This document shows, in pieces, positions 32,175-39,221 of a stretch of 39,221 bases of DNA (position 1 is the first letter of the stretch; the number at the start of each line of letters is the position of its first letter). The notes beneath the pieces are model-generated. The model worked only from the letters and a program-made list of their open reading frames with translations. It was not told where the DNA came from and ran no database searches. The DNA is from Actinophytocola sp. Its GTDB lineage: Bacteria > Actinomycetota > Actinomycetes > Mycobacteriales > Pseudonocardiaceae. A program made the translations under genes and the position numbers. The DNA lies in the NCBI GenBank assembly GCA_009377475.1, contig WHTY01000038.1, positions 1 to 39,221 on the forward strand. The letters run 5' to 3'.

Positions 32175-34019
32175 ATGGGGCGATGGCCTCGGCAGGTAGT
32201 GGCGTGCGCTGTCGCGCGCGGTGTCGTGGGCGCGTCCGTGTTGTCGCTCGTGGTGAGCCTCCTCGCCGCCCCGTTCACCGGCACAGCGCACGCGCAGGAT
32301 GAGGCGCCCACCGATCCGGGACCGCCGCCGGTCGAGGCGGGCGTCGCGCCCGGCGCCGGTGTGCCCGACCCGAGGCCGGGGGAGGCGTTCGCGGACCCTG
32401 AGGTCGCGTCGTTGCAGGGCACCGCGACCAAGGTGCAGCGCGAGCTGGGCGAGTTGTCGGGCAAGATCTCGACGGCACGCGACAAGGTGCGGGCAGCGCG
32501 GCAGGAACTGAGCGAGGCACGCGAGGAGCGGAAGGCCGCTGAGGATGAGCTGGCCACGATGCGGGACGAGATCGACCAGCTGTCCCGGTCCGCCTACATC
32601 GCGCAGGGCCGTCCCGACCAACTGAGCGTGCTGCTGTCGGCGTCTGGGCCGAAGGAAATGCTCGCGGGCAGCTCGATCGTGAGCTACCTGCGTGCGGGCC
32701 AGGACAGGAAGCTGACAAGGGCGCTCGACCGGCTGCACGCCGCCGAGGGGGCGGAGGCCGATGCGGCGCGGCTGGAGAACGCGGCGGCTGCGCGCGAGAG
32801 CGAACTGGTGCAGCGCAGCGACGACGCCACCAACCGCGCCGACGCCGTCTCCAGCGAGCTGCGCGACCCGATAGCGACCGCCAGCGACGCCGTGGCCGCG
32901 CAGCAGGAGCGGCAGCGGGAACGCAACCGCAAGACGAAGCGGAACTGGCAGCGCTACCTTGACCGGCTGGACAAGGCAGGGATCACGCCACCGAAGGCAT
33001 CGGCGTTGCGCGACCCGGACTCGCTCCCGCCCGGGCTCAAGCCGTTGCGCGGCGACGACGGCGACCCGCTGCGCGGTGTCGCACAGGCCAGCACCCCGAC
33101 GTCCGGTGGCGACCGGCTGCTTGTGCTGCCGAAGCAGACCATCGACGCGGTCAGCGACGCCATCGACGCGCTCGGCAAGCCGTACGTGCCACGCGCGCAT
33201 GGCACCGGCCCGACGTCGTACTCCTGCGACGGGCTGGTCAACGCCGTCTTCTCCGACGCTGGTCTCGACCAGCCACGGCGTGCGGCGCGGCAGTACGCGA
33301 CCGGCAAGCGGGTGCCTGTCGAGGACGTCCAGCCCGGCGACCTGGTGTTCGTCGGTCCCGCGAAGTACGGCGTGCAGCACGTCGGGCTCGCGCTGGACGA
33401 CGAGACGATGCTGGCCGCCGACGGCAGGCTCGCGGCGGTCGCCGTCACCGACCTGCCAGCCGAGCCAACACTGCTCGGCGTCACCCGCCCGTCGCTCGGG
33501 GACCGCAAGCCACGCCAGGTGCCGAAGCGGGACGACGGCGAGCTGACGTGGCGCTGCGGCGGCGTCGAGCTGCCGTTGAGCGCCGCTGGCGGCCAGCATC
33601 CCGGCGCGACCGGGGCCTGGGGCGGCTACCCGAACGGCCTCATCCCGCCAACGGCGCTGTGCGGCATCGGCATCGGCGGCCACGCGCTGCGGTGCGACGC
33701 CGCGCAGTCGTTCGTCGCGATGTCGCGGGCGCACGCCGCCGACACCGGCAGCGGGCTGTGTGTGACCGACTCGTACCGCTCGTTCCCCGCGCAGGTCGAT
33801 CTCTACCGCAGGAAGCCGTCGCTGGCCGCCGTGCCGGGGACGAGCAACCACGGCTGGGGTGTGGCCATGGACATGTGCGGTGGCGTGGAGTCGTTCGGTG
33901 GTGCGGCGCATCGCTGGATGCAGGCGAACGCGCCCGCGTTCGGCTGGATCCACCCGTACTGGGCCCGGCAAGGCGGCGGCAGGGAAGAGCCGTGGCACTG
34001 GGAGTACGTCGGCGGGTAG
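32175..34019 (+). CDS. Secreted NlpC/P60 endopeptidase fused to a VanY-like D,D-carboxypeptidase
   Basis: A 614-residue exported peptidoglycan enzyme with two catalytic domains. A signal peptide ends near residue 40 (GTAHA). Residues 75-130 and 165-270 are coiled coil, as in RipA-type and FtsX-dependent hydrolases. Residues about 325-445 form an NlpC/P60 cysteine peptidase, with C351 in YSCDGLV and H402 in QHVGLAL. Residues about 465-614 form an M15 (VanY/LAS) metallopeptidase, with zinc ligands H559 and D566 in HGWGVAMD and H608 in WHWEY. The core YSCDGL differs from the usual YDCSGL. ATG 32175 has GGGAGG five bases upstream; TTG 32172 is an alternative. A second NlpC/P60 gene follows. Confidence 0.9.
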   Translation: MGRWPRQVVACAVARGVVGASVLSLVVSLLAAPFTGTAHAQDEAPTDPGPPPVEAGVAPGAGVPDPRPGEAFADPEVASLQGTATKVQRELGELSGKISTARDKVRAARQELSEAREERKAAEDELATMRDEIDQLSRSAYIAQGRPDQLSVLLSASGPKEMLAGSSIVSYLRAGQDRKLTRALDRLHAAEGAEADAARLENAAAARESELVQRSDDATNRADAVSSELRDPIATASDAVAAQQERQRERNRKTKRNWQRYLDRLDKAGITPPKASALRDPDSLPPGLKPLRGDDGDPLRGVAQASTPTSGGDRLLVLPKQTIDAVSDAIDALGKPYVPRAHGTGPTSYSCDGLVNAVFSDAGLDQPRRAARQYATGKRVPVEDVQPGDLVFVGPAKYGVQHVGLALDDETMLAADGRLAAVAVTDLPAEPTLLGVTRPSLGDRKPRQVPKRDDGELTWRCGGVELPLSAAGGQHPGATGAWGGYPNGLIPPTALCGIGIGGHALRCDAAQSFVAMSRAHAADTGSGLCVTDSYRSFPAQVDLYRRKPSLAAVPGTSNHGWGVAMDMCGGVESFGGAAHRWMQANAPAFGWIHPYWARQGGGREEPWHWEYVGG

Positions 34020-34141
34020 CGCGGGCGCTGGGCAGGTCGCGCGGCGCGGGCCGTGGGACGCCGTGCCGCACGTGCCGTCGGTCACGGCGCTACGGAGCGT
34101 TGTCCGCCGGCGTGCGCCCGCGTTCACCGAGCGTGGTTATA

Positions 34142-34173
34142 TCGGTAAGCGGTCAATCGGGTCGTTAAGCGGT
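34142..34173. promoter_or_regulatory. Tandem 12-bp boxes TCGKTAAGCGGT, 20 bp apart
   Basis: TCGGTAAGCGGT (34142-34153) and TCGTTAAGCGGT (34162-34173) repeat at exactly 20 bp, two helical turns. They lie just upstream of the putative promoter of the second NlpC/P60 gene. The spacing is typical of tandem sites for a response regulator or other dimer. Confidence 0.5.
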
Positions 34174-34405
34174 TGGGTGAACACAAGGCGCGCAGGTATC
34201 GCACTTATCACAGAGTGCTAATTGGCGCTGCTCCAGGTGGGTTTCGCCGTTTGCTCTGCTCTAAACGGCCCAATGATGGTGGACGAGCCTGGCGTGGTTT
34301 CGTAACCTAGCCGAGACCTCACGGCCCCGCAGTCGCCACTACAGGAGGCGGCACCGTGTGGTTGTCGCACGGACAGCCCTGCCCCAGGGTTGCCCCGGGC
34401 TCGCC

Positions 34406-34434
34406 GCGGCATCGCAGTACCCCTGCGGTGCCGC
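34406..34434 (+). other. Strong hairpin in the NlpC/P60 leader
   Basis: A 12-bp stem with one G-U pair and a TACCC loop. It is about 150 bases before the start codon and lacks a T-tract, so it is more likely a leader structure than a terminator. Confidence 0.5.
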
Positions 34435-34587
34435 CAGGACACGACAGACCCAGTGTCTTGCGGTCGAGCACGCCGACGGCCGACGCGGACGAGACGTTCG
34501 CGACGGCCAGACCGGTATGAGGGCCCCCGACCTCGTACCGGTTCGGCTCCCGGACCTGCGACCGACCATGAAGGAGTAGCGCGCGAC

Positions 34588-35637
34588 GTGAAGTCGCTTC
34601 GACTGAAGCGCATGGCGTCAGGTGCACTGGCCATTGCCTCGGTGTTGGCCCTGGTGACCTTTAGTGCCCCGGCCGGCGCAGACCCCGCCCCCCTCCCCGA
34701 CAACGCCTCCGAGGCGCTCCAGCAGTACAACGAGCTGAAGCGCAAGGCAGAGAAGCTCAACGAGGAACACCTCAAAGCCCAGGACGCGCTCGCGACCGCC
34801 AACAAGCAGCTCGAGAAGGCCAACGCCGATATCAAGAAATCGGCGGAGTCGCTGCGGCAGGCGCGTGCGGATAAGCAGAAGTTCCACAAGGTCGTCGACA
34901 AGTTCGCAGGCGCGACCTACACCGGCGGGCACCTCGACCCGATGTCGCTGGCGCTCAGCGGCAACTCCACGACCGAGTTCCTTGAGCGCTCGGCGGCGAT
35001 CAACGTGCTCGCCGAGAAGAAGAACAAGGCGATGGAGCAGCTTGCCGCTGCCGTCGACCAGGCGGAGAAGGCCAAGAAACTCGCCAAGGACGCGCGCAAG
35101 CGTGCCCGCGAGTCCCGCGACGCCGCCGCGAAGCACAAGGCCGACGTCGCCGCGCGCAAGAATGCGCTCGAAGCGCAGGTCGCGAAGTCGAAGCAGGCGT
35201 ACGACCGGCTCAACGCGGAGGAGCAGGCAGCCCAGCAGGCCAGCTACGGCGAGCAGGTCATTCCGCCGAGCAGCATCGTCGCGCCTGGCCCTGAGGCGCA
35301 GCAGGCCGTCGACGCCGCGATGAGCCAGCGTGGCGACCCGTACGTGTACGGCGCGGACGGACCGGACTCCTACGACTGCTCCGGCCTGACGTCGTGGGCG
35401 TACAACCAGGCCGGTATCTCGATCCCCCGGTCGAGCTCGGCGCAGGCCTCATCGGGCACGCCGGTGACGCAGGCGCAGCTCGCACCGGGTGACCTGGTGT
35501 TCTTCTACCAACCGGTCTCGCACGTCGGCATGTACATCGGTGACGGCAAGATGGTGCACGCCCCGCAGGAGGGCGACGTCGTCAAGGTCGCCGAGGTCAT
35601 GTGGGACGAGTACAGCGGCGCCCGCCGCTACGCCTGA
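34588..35637 (+). CDS. Secreted NlpC/P60 peptidoglycan endopeptidase
   Basis: A 349-residue exported D,L-endopeptidase. A signal peptide (LAIASVLALVTFSAPAGA) ends near residue 31. Residues 40-235 form a long coiled coil rich in Lys/Ala/Glu, which in Rip-type enzymes docks to regulators. Residues about 240-349 form the NlpC/P60 domain, with C264 in YDCSGLTSW, H312 in SHVGMYIGDG and a third polar residue in MVHAP. The GTG at 34588 has AAGGAG about 11 bases upstream. It corresponds in position to Rv2190c. A hairpin with TTT follows the stop. Confidence 0.93.
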   Translation: MKSLRLKRMASGALAIASVLALVTFSAPAGADPAPLPDNASEALQQYNELKRKAEKLNEEHLKAQDALATANKQLEKANADIKKSAESLRQARADKQKFHKVVDKFAGATYTGGHLDPMSLALSGNSTTEFLERSAAINVLAEKKNKAMEQLAAAVDQAEKAKKLAKDARKRARESRDAAAKHKADVAARKNALEAQVAKSKQAYDRLNAEEQAAQQASYGEQVIPPSSIVAPGPEAQQAVDAAMSQRGDPYVYGADGPDSYDCSGLTSWAYNQAGISIPRSSSAQASSGTPVTQAQLAPGDLVFFYQPVSHVGMYIGDGKMVHAPQEGDVVKVAEVMWDEYSGARRYA

Positions 35638-35661
35638 CCCCCGGGCCCCGACCCGAGAAGA

Positions 35662-35693
35662 GGCCGCCGTCGCACCCCGGTGCGGCGGCGGTC
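35662..35693 (+). terminator. Terminator after the NlpC/P60 gene
   Basis: A 15-bp stem with two G-U pairs (35662-35676 with 35679-35693) followed by TTTCGCT, 24 bases after the stop. The helix apex closes tightly, so the actual loop is probably four bases. Confidence 0.8.
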
Positions 35694-35743
35694 TTTCGCT
35701 GTGCCCGGCATGGGTGGTGACCGCACCGGCCACGCCTCGGCGT

Positions 35744-35749
35744 TAGCCT
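35744..35749 (+). promoter_or_regulatory. Putative -10 of leaderless pimB
   Basis: TAGCCT followed by exactly six bases and the GTG at 35756. The same TAGCCT hexamer precedes bioD. Confidence 0.45.
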
Positions 35750-35755
35750 CACGGA

Positions 35756-36913
35756 GTGCGCCGAACCCTGCTCGTCACCAACGACTTCCCGCCCCGCCCC
35801 GGTGGCATCCAGGCTTACCTGCACGCGCTGGCGTCCAGGGTGCGTGCCGACGACCTCGTCGTGTACGCGCCGTCGTGGGACCGCGAGGGCGCGCGGCACA
35901 CGGACTTCGACGCGCGGCAGCCGTTCGAGGTGGTGCGGCATCCGACGTCGCTGATGCTGCCCACCCCGGACGTGCTCGCCCGCGCGAGTGACCTGCTGCG
36001 CACGCGGCGGCTGGACTCGGTGTGGTTCGGCGCGGCAGCCCCGCTCGCGCTGCTCACCCCCGCGCTGCGCAGGGCAGGGGCGGAGCGCGTCCTCGCCTGC
36101 ACGCACGGCCACGAGGTCGGCTGGTCGATGCTGCCCGGCGCGCGGGGCGCGCTGCGGTGCATCGGCACCGACTGCGACGTCGTCACCTACGTCAGCAAGT
36201 ACACGCGGGGCCGGTTCGCCAGTGCGTTCGGCCCGATGGCGGGGCTGGAGTACCTGCCGTCCGGGGTGGACCCCGACTTCTTCCGCCCCGACGCGGGTGC
36301 GCGCGAGGAGATCCGCCGCCGCCACGGGCTCGCGAGCAGGCCGACGATCGTGTGCGTCTCGCGTCTCGTGCCGCGCAAGGGACAGGACATGCTGGTCCGC
36401 GCGCTGCCGGAGATCCGCCGCCGGGTGCCGGACGCGGCGCTGTTGCTTGTCGGCGGCGGCCCCTACCGGAAGCGGTTGCGGGAGCTGGCCGAGGCGCACG
36501 GTGTCGCTGACGATGTCGTGCTCACCGGTTCGGTGCCGTGGCCCGAGCTGCCCGCGCACTACGCGGCGGGCGACGTCTTCGCGATGCCCGCCCGCACCAG
36601 GGGCAAGGGCCTGGACGTCGAAGGGCTCGGCATCGTCTACCTCGAGGCGTCGGCGACCGGGCTGCCGGTGGTGGCTGGCCGTTCCGGCGGCGCGCCGGAG
36701 ACAGTGCTCGACGAGGTCACCGGACACGTCGTCGACGGCAGAGACGTCGAGCAGCTCACCGACACGCTCGCCGCGCTGCTTGCCGACCCCGCCCGCGCCC
36801 GCAGGATGGGCGAGGCGGGCAGGGCCTGGGTGCGGGACAACTGGCGCTGGGACCAGCTCGCCCACCGGCTCGCCGGGCTGCTCAGCGGGGAGCCCGCGCT
36901 GCACCGGCGCTGA
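35756..36913 (+). CDS. pimB: GDP-mannose-dependent alpha-(1-6)-phosphatidylinositol monomannoside mannosyltransferase (PimB')
   Basis: A 385-residue GT4-family (GT-B fold) glycosyltransferase. It adds the second mannose in phosphatidylinositol mannoside synthesis on the cytoplasmic face of the membrane. The N-terminal acceptor half starts LLVTNDFPPRPGGIQAYLHAL. The C-terminal donor half has PSGVDPDFF, VCVSRLVPRKGQDMLVRALPEI, and the EX7E-type segment EGLGIVYLEASATGLPVVAGRSGGAPE. The length equals that recalled for Rv2188c. It starts with GTG six bases after a -10-like hexamer and has no ribosome-binding site, so it is probably leaderless. Confidence 0.93.
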   Translation: MRRTLLVTNDFPPRPGGIQAYLHALASRVRADDLVVYAPSWDREGARHTDFDARQPFEVVRHPTSLMLPTPDVLARASDLLRTRRLDSVWFGAAAPLALLTPALRRAGAERVLACTHGHEVGWSMLPGARGALRCIGTDCDVVTYVSKYTRGRFASAFGPMAGLEYLPSGVDPDFFRPDAGAREEIRRRHGLASRPTIVCVSRLVPRKGQDMLVRALPEIRRRVPDAALLLVGGGPYRKRLRELAEAHGVADDVVLTGSVPWPELPAHYAAGDVFAMPARTRGKGLDVEGLGIVYLEASATGLPVVAGRSGGAPETVLDEVTGHVVDGRDVEQLTDTLAALLADPARARRMGEAGRAWVRDNWRWDQLAHRLAGLLSGEPALHRR

Positions 36914-36979
36914 TGGCAGTGCTCGACGCAGTGCTCGAGGGAGACTGACCGGACGCGCGAGACCGAGGAAGATAGCCGT

Positions 36980-37024
36980 ATGGACCCGATGGACCGCATG
37001 GACCGCCCGATGGACCGCATGGAC
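36980..37024 (+). repeat. ATGGACCG microrepeat at the bioA start
   Basis: ATGGACCC, ATGGACCG, ATGGACCG, ATGGACCG and ATGGACAC occur within 45 bases at 36980, 36989, 36998, 37010 and 37019, in a 9-9-12-9 pattern that stays in frame. Each supplies a possible start codon. Confidence 0.75.
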
Positions 37025-38299
37025 ACCGCCACGCTACTCGCCCTAGACAAGGCCCACGTCTGGCACCCGTACGGACCCATGCCGGGCACCGTGGACCCGC
37101 TCGTGGTCCGGTCCGCGAGCGGGATGCGCCTGACGCTGGCCGACGGCAGGGAGCTCATCGACGGCATGTCGTCCTGGTGGGCAGCCATCCACGGCTACGG
37201 CCACCCGGTGCTGGACGCCGCGCTGCGCGAGCAAGCCGAGTCGATGAGCCACGTCATGTTCGGCGGGCTCACCCACGAACCCGCCGTGCGGCTGGCCAGC
37301 ACCCTGGTCGACATCACGCCCGACGGGCTGGAGCACGTCTTCCTGTGCGACTCGGGGTCGGTGTCGGTCGAGGTCGCCATCAAGATGTGCCTGCAGTACT
37401 GGCGCTCGCTCGGCAGGGACGGCAAGCAGAAGCTGCTGACCTGGCGCGGCGGCTACCACGGCGACACGTTCCACCCGATGAGCGTGTGCGACCCCGAGGG
37501 CGGCATGCACTCGCTGTGGCGCGGCGTGCTGCCGGAGCAGCTGTTCGTGCCCGCCCCGCCGAGCGGCGTCGACACCCCGCCCGACGACGACTACGTCCGC
37601 ACGCTCACCGACGCGATCGAACGGCACGCCGCCGAGCTGGCCGCCGTCATCGTGGAGCCCGTCGTGCAGGGCGCGGGCGGGATGCGGTTCCACCATCCGG
37701 AGTACCTGCGGGTGCTCCGCGAGGCATGCGACGCCAACGACGTCCTGTTGGTCTTCGACGAGATCGCCACCGGCTTCGGCAGGACGGGCGAGCTGTTCGC
37801 CGCGGCGCACGCCGGGGTGACGCCCGACGTGCTGTGCCTCGGCAAGGCGTTGACCGGCGGCTACCTCACCAGCGCGGCCGCGCTCTGCACCCCTCGCGTC
37901 GCCGACGGCATCTCGCGCGGGGAACTGCCAGTGCTCGCCCACGGCCCGACGTTCATGGCAAACCCCCTCGCCGCCGCCGTCGCCAACGCATCGATCGGCC
38001 TGCTGCTCTCCGGCGACTGGCGCGCCGACCTGCGGCGACTCGCCGCCGGGCTGGAGCGGGGCCTCACCCCGGCGCACGAGCTGGCGCGGGTCGTCGACGT
38101 CAGGGTGCTCGGCGGGATCGGGGTGGTCCAGCTCGACCACGACGTCGACATGGCGGTGGCGACGAAGGTGGCCACCGAGCACGGCGTGTGGCTGCGGCCG
38201 TTCCGCGACAACGTCTACGCCATGCCGCCCTACATCGCCACCGACGACGACCTGGGCGCGATCACGGCGGCGATGGTGGCGGTCGCGGACGCGGCGTGA
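36980..38299 (+). CDS. bioA: Adenosylmethionine-8-amino-7-oxononanoate aminotransferase
   Basis: A 439-residue class III PLP aminotransferase that makes diaminopelargonic acid in biotin synthesis, with S-adenosylmethionine as amino donor. Motifs are [48 protein letters not shown] and the Schiff-base lysine K289 in [11 protein letters not shown]. The N-terminus is unusual: [15 protein letters not shown], five in-frame Met codons made by repeated ATGGACCG units. GAGGAA lies about nine bases before the first ATG; a start at any later Met is possible. bioD follows 22 bp downstream; bioF is not between them. Confidence 0.96.
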   Translation: MDPMDRMDRPMDRMDTATLLALDKAHVWHPYGPMPGTVDPLVVRSASGMRLTLADGRELIDGMSSWWAAIHGYGHPVLDAALREQAESMSHVMFGGLTHEPAVRLASTLVDITPDGLEHVFLCDSGSVSVEVAIKMCLQYWRSLGRDGKQKLLTWRGGYHGDTFHPMSVCDPEGGMHSLWRGVLPEQLFVPAPPSGVDTPPDDDYVRTLTDAIERHAAELAAVIVEPVVQGAGGMRFHHPEYLRVLREACDANDVLLVFDEIATGFGRTGELFAAAHAGVTPDVLCLGKALTGGYLTSAAALCTPRVADGISRGELPVLAHGPTFMANPLAAAVANASIGLLLSGDWRADLRRLAAGLERGLTPAHELARVVDVRVLGGIGVVQLDHDVDMAVATKVATEHGVWLRPFRDNVYAMPPYIATDDDLGAITAAMVAVADAA

Positions 38300-38307
38300 G
38301 CACCCAC

Positions 38308-38313
38308 TAGCCT
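38308..38313 (+). promoter_or_regulatory. Putative -10 upstream of bioD
   Basis: TAGCCT eight bases before the bioD GTG and nine bases after the bioA stop. It may give bioD its own near-leaderless transcript inside the bio operon. Confidence 0.35.
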
Positions 38314-38321
38314 GTTCGATC

Positions 38322-39059
38322 GTGAGCGTGCTGATCGTGACGGGAACGGACACCGAGGTCGGAAAGACCGTGGTGACCGCTGGGATCGCCGCCATCGCCG
38401 GCGAGCACGGCCACCGTGTCGCCGTCATCAAGCCAGCGCAGACCGGCGTCCGCGACGGCGAGCCCGGCGACGTCGACGTCGTCAGGCGCCTCGCGGGCGA
38501 CATCAACACGCGGGAGCTGCGCCGGTACCCCGACCCGCTTGCCCCGGACACCGCAGCGCGCCGCAGCGGTATCGAGCACGTCACGCCCGCCGAGGTGGCC
38601 GAAGCCGCCGCCGACCTCAACACCAGCCACGACCTCGTGCTGGTCGAGGGCGCTGGCGGGTTGCTGGTGCGCCTCGACGCCAAGGGCGGCAGCCTGGCCG
38701 ACGTCGCCTGGTCGCTCGCCGCGCCGGTCGTGATCGTGGCGAGGGCCGGGCTCGGCACCCTCAACGCCACCGCACTGACCGCCGAGGTCGCCACCCGGCG
38801 CGGTCTGAACGTCGCCGGGGTCGTCGTCGGCGCCTGGCCCGCCGAACCAGGCCTCGCCGAGACGTGCAACCTCACCGACCTGCCGGTGGCGGCTGGCGCG
38901 CCGCTGCTCGGGGTGCTGGACGAGGGCATCGGCACGCTGTCGCCCGGCGCGTTCGTCGTGGCGGCCGAACGAGGGCTGTCGCCGTGGTTCGGGGGCCGGT
39001 TCGACCCGGAGCAGTTCGCGGCCGGGTTGCCGTCCTGCGATCGGGGCATGTCACTGTGA
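38322..39059 (+). CDS. bioD: ATP-dependent dethiobiotin synthetase
   Basis: A 245-residue P-loop enzyme that closes the ureido ring of dethiobiotin from diaminopelargonate, CO2 and ATP. The P-loop GTDTEVGKT is at residues 8-16. KPAQTG (substrate-binding lysine) lies near residue 38, and VEGAGGLLVRL, with the acidic metal ligand, lies near residue 109. Slightly longer than typical because of a C-terminal tail (WFGGRFDPEQFAAGLPS). The start is GTG with no ribosome-binding site. bioB follows 79 bp downstream. Confidence 0.95.
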   Translation: MSVLIVTGTDTEVGKTVVTAGIAAIAGEHGHRVAVIKPAQTGVRDGEPGDVDVVRRLAGDINTRELRRYPDPLAPDTAARRSGIEHVTPAEVAEAAADLNTSHDLVLVEGAGGLLVRLDAKGGSLADVAWSLAAPVVIVARAGLGTLNATALTAEVATRRGLNVAGVVVGAWPAEPGLAETCNLTDLPVAAGAPLLGVLDEGIGTLSPGAFVVAAERGLSPWFGGRFDPEQFAAGLPSCDRGMSL

Positions 39060-39138
39060 CCCGTGTCGCTGTACGAGCGCACGCCAGTGGGGGAGACTGT
39101 GCAGGCTTTGCCGCCGCGCACCACGCGAAGGAGTTGAC

Positions 39139-39221
39139 GTGACCGCAGCACCACACCAGGTCGAGACCGCAGCAGGTGACAACGACGTTCTCGCCGTCGC
39201 CCGCGAGCAGGTGCTCGAACG
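39139..39221 (+). CDS. bioB: Biotin synthase, N-terminus only
   Basis: Only 27 codons lie in the window. The start VTAAPHQVETAAGDND and the following VLAVAREQVLE match the N-terminal helix that precedes the radical-SAM barrel in actinobacterial BioB (M. tuberculosis has ILVVARQQVLQ, recalled). GAAGGAG stands five bases before the GTG. Biotin synthase inserts sulfur into dethiobiotin using a radical-SAM [4Fe-4S] cluster and a second Fe-S cluster; none of those residues is within the window. Confidence 0.85.
   Translation, partial: MTAAPHQVETAAGDNDVLAVAREQVLE

Larger units (their letters stand above)
34020..34587 (+). other. 568-bp non-coding region, probable long structured leader of the second NlpC/P60 gene
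   Basis: I find no gene here: the frames that cross it lack ribosome-binding sites and give low-complexity translations. It contains direct repeats at 34142-34173, a weak promoter (TTGGGT 34173 and TATCGC 34197, 18-base spacer), and several hairpins. The strongest hairpin is GCGGCATCGCAG (34406-34417) pairing with 34423-34434 over TACCC with one G-U pair; CCCTG/CAGGG near 34376-34388 and GACAC/GTGTC (34437-34457) are smaller. A transcript from about 34205 would carry about 380 untranslated bases. I do not find the conserved core of the ydaO (c-di-AMP) riboswitch. Confidence 0.45.

Noticed and set aside
32070..34127. Long open frames opposite real genes (also 140-2008, 3410-4858, 14461-16542, 16624-18948, 23291-24430)
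   Set aside because: They lie opposite genes with clear protein families and have translations of low complexity rich in Arg, Val and Gly, the usual artefact of high-GC DNA.
34197..34222. CIRCE (HrcA) element, because GAGTGCTAA occurs at about 34213-34221
   Set aside because: Only one half-site matches; the partner TTAGCACTC is missing at the required nine-base spacing, and the downstream gene is not a chaperone.
34200..34587. ydaO/yuaA (c-di-AMP) riboswitch before the NlpC/P60 gene
   Set aside because: Gene context is right, but the conserved core sequences, such as the CCGTCAGCTAAC-like segment, are not found.
39060..39138. Biotin operator (BirA or BioQ type) before bioB
   Set aside because: I see no convincing dyad in the 79-bp gap.

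Overview
The window is chromosomal DNA from a high-GC actinomycete, most likely of the family Pseudonocardiaceae (inferred from codon use, gene content and repeat style; not tested). Most of the gene neighbourhoods match what I recall of the Mycobacterium tuberculosis Rv2188c-Rv2215 block (PimB', NlpC/P60 protein, DnaQ-UvrC-type exonuclease, trpD, ctaE-qcrCAB, ctaF, ctaC, asnB, adoK, erpA/HesB-like gene, DUF3043 gene, cobT, ilvE, leucyl aminopeptidase, sucB), with local rearrangements and inserted genes. I see no rRNA, tRNA, CRISPR array, transposase or integrase.

Layout. 1-4801: the sucB start and lpdA (2-oxoacid dehydrogenase E2/E3), a small basic conserved protein, a SMI1/KNR4-domain protein and pepA. 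4917-9331: a membrane protein translationally coupled to ilvE, cobT coupled to a DUF3043 membrane protein, and erpA. 9401-14141: a small ORF, the PfkB-family kinase adoK, a QueA-like protein coupled to an SDR behind a MerR/SoxR-type promoter, and a frameshifted sterol-desaturase-like gene coupled to a FadR-type regulator with its own operator. 14494-26184: asnB, ctaC-ctaF, a DMT exporter divergent from a GlxA-type AraC regulator, trpD with an atypical receiver protein, and the ctaE-qcrCAB operon. CtaC, CtaE and CtaF are subunits of the aa3 oxidase and QcrCAB is the cytochrome bcc complex; CtaD is not in the window. 26333-30576: a secreted SGNH hydrolase-lectin, a Uma2 gene flanked by 35-bp direct repeats, and a DEDDh exonuclease/GIY-YIG fusion. 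30684-36913: a coiled-coil NYN-domain protein, two secreted NlpC/P60 cell-wall enzymes (one fused to a VanY-like carboxypeptidase) and pimB'. 36980-39221: bioA, bioD and the start of bioB.

The least expected structure is intergenic. A short tandem repeat with core RACACGRCG recurs at five places and possibly a sixth, always next to gene 3' ends, mostly between convergent genes and often beside a strong hairpin. Three different long palindromes (5045-5089, 20076-20123, 26267-26315) look like small mobile palindromic elements; one sits in frame inside a membrane-protein gene. Several genes also have a TANNNT-like hexamer six to eight bases before the start codon, which suggests leaderless mRNAs.
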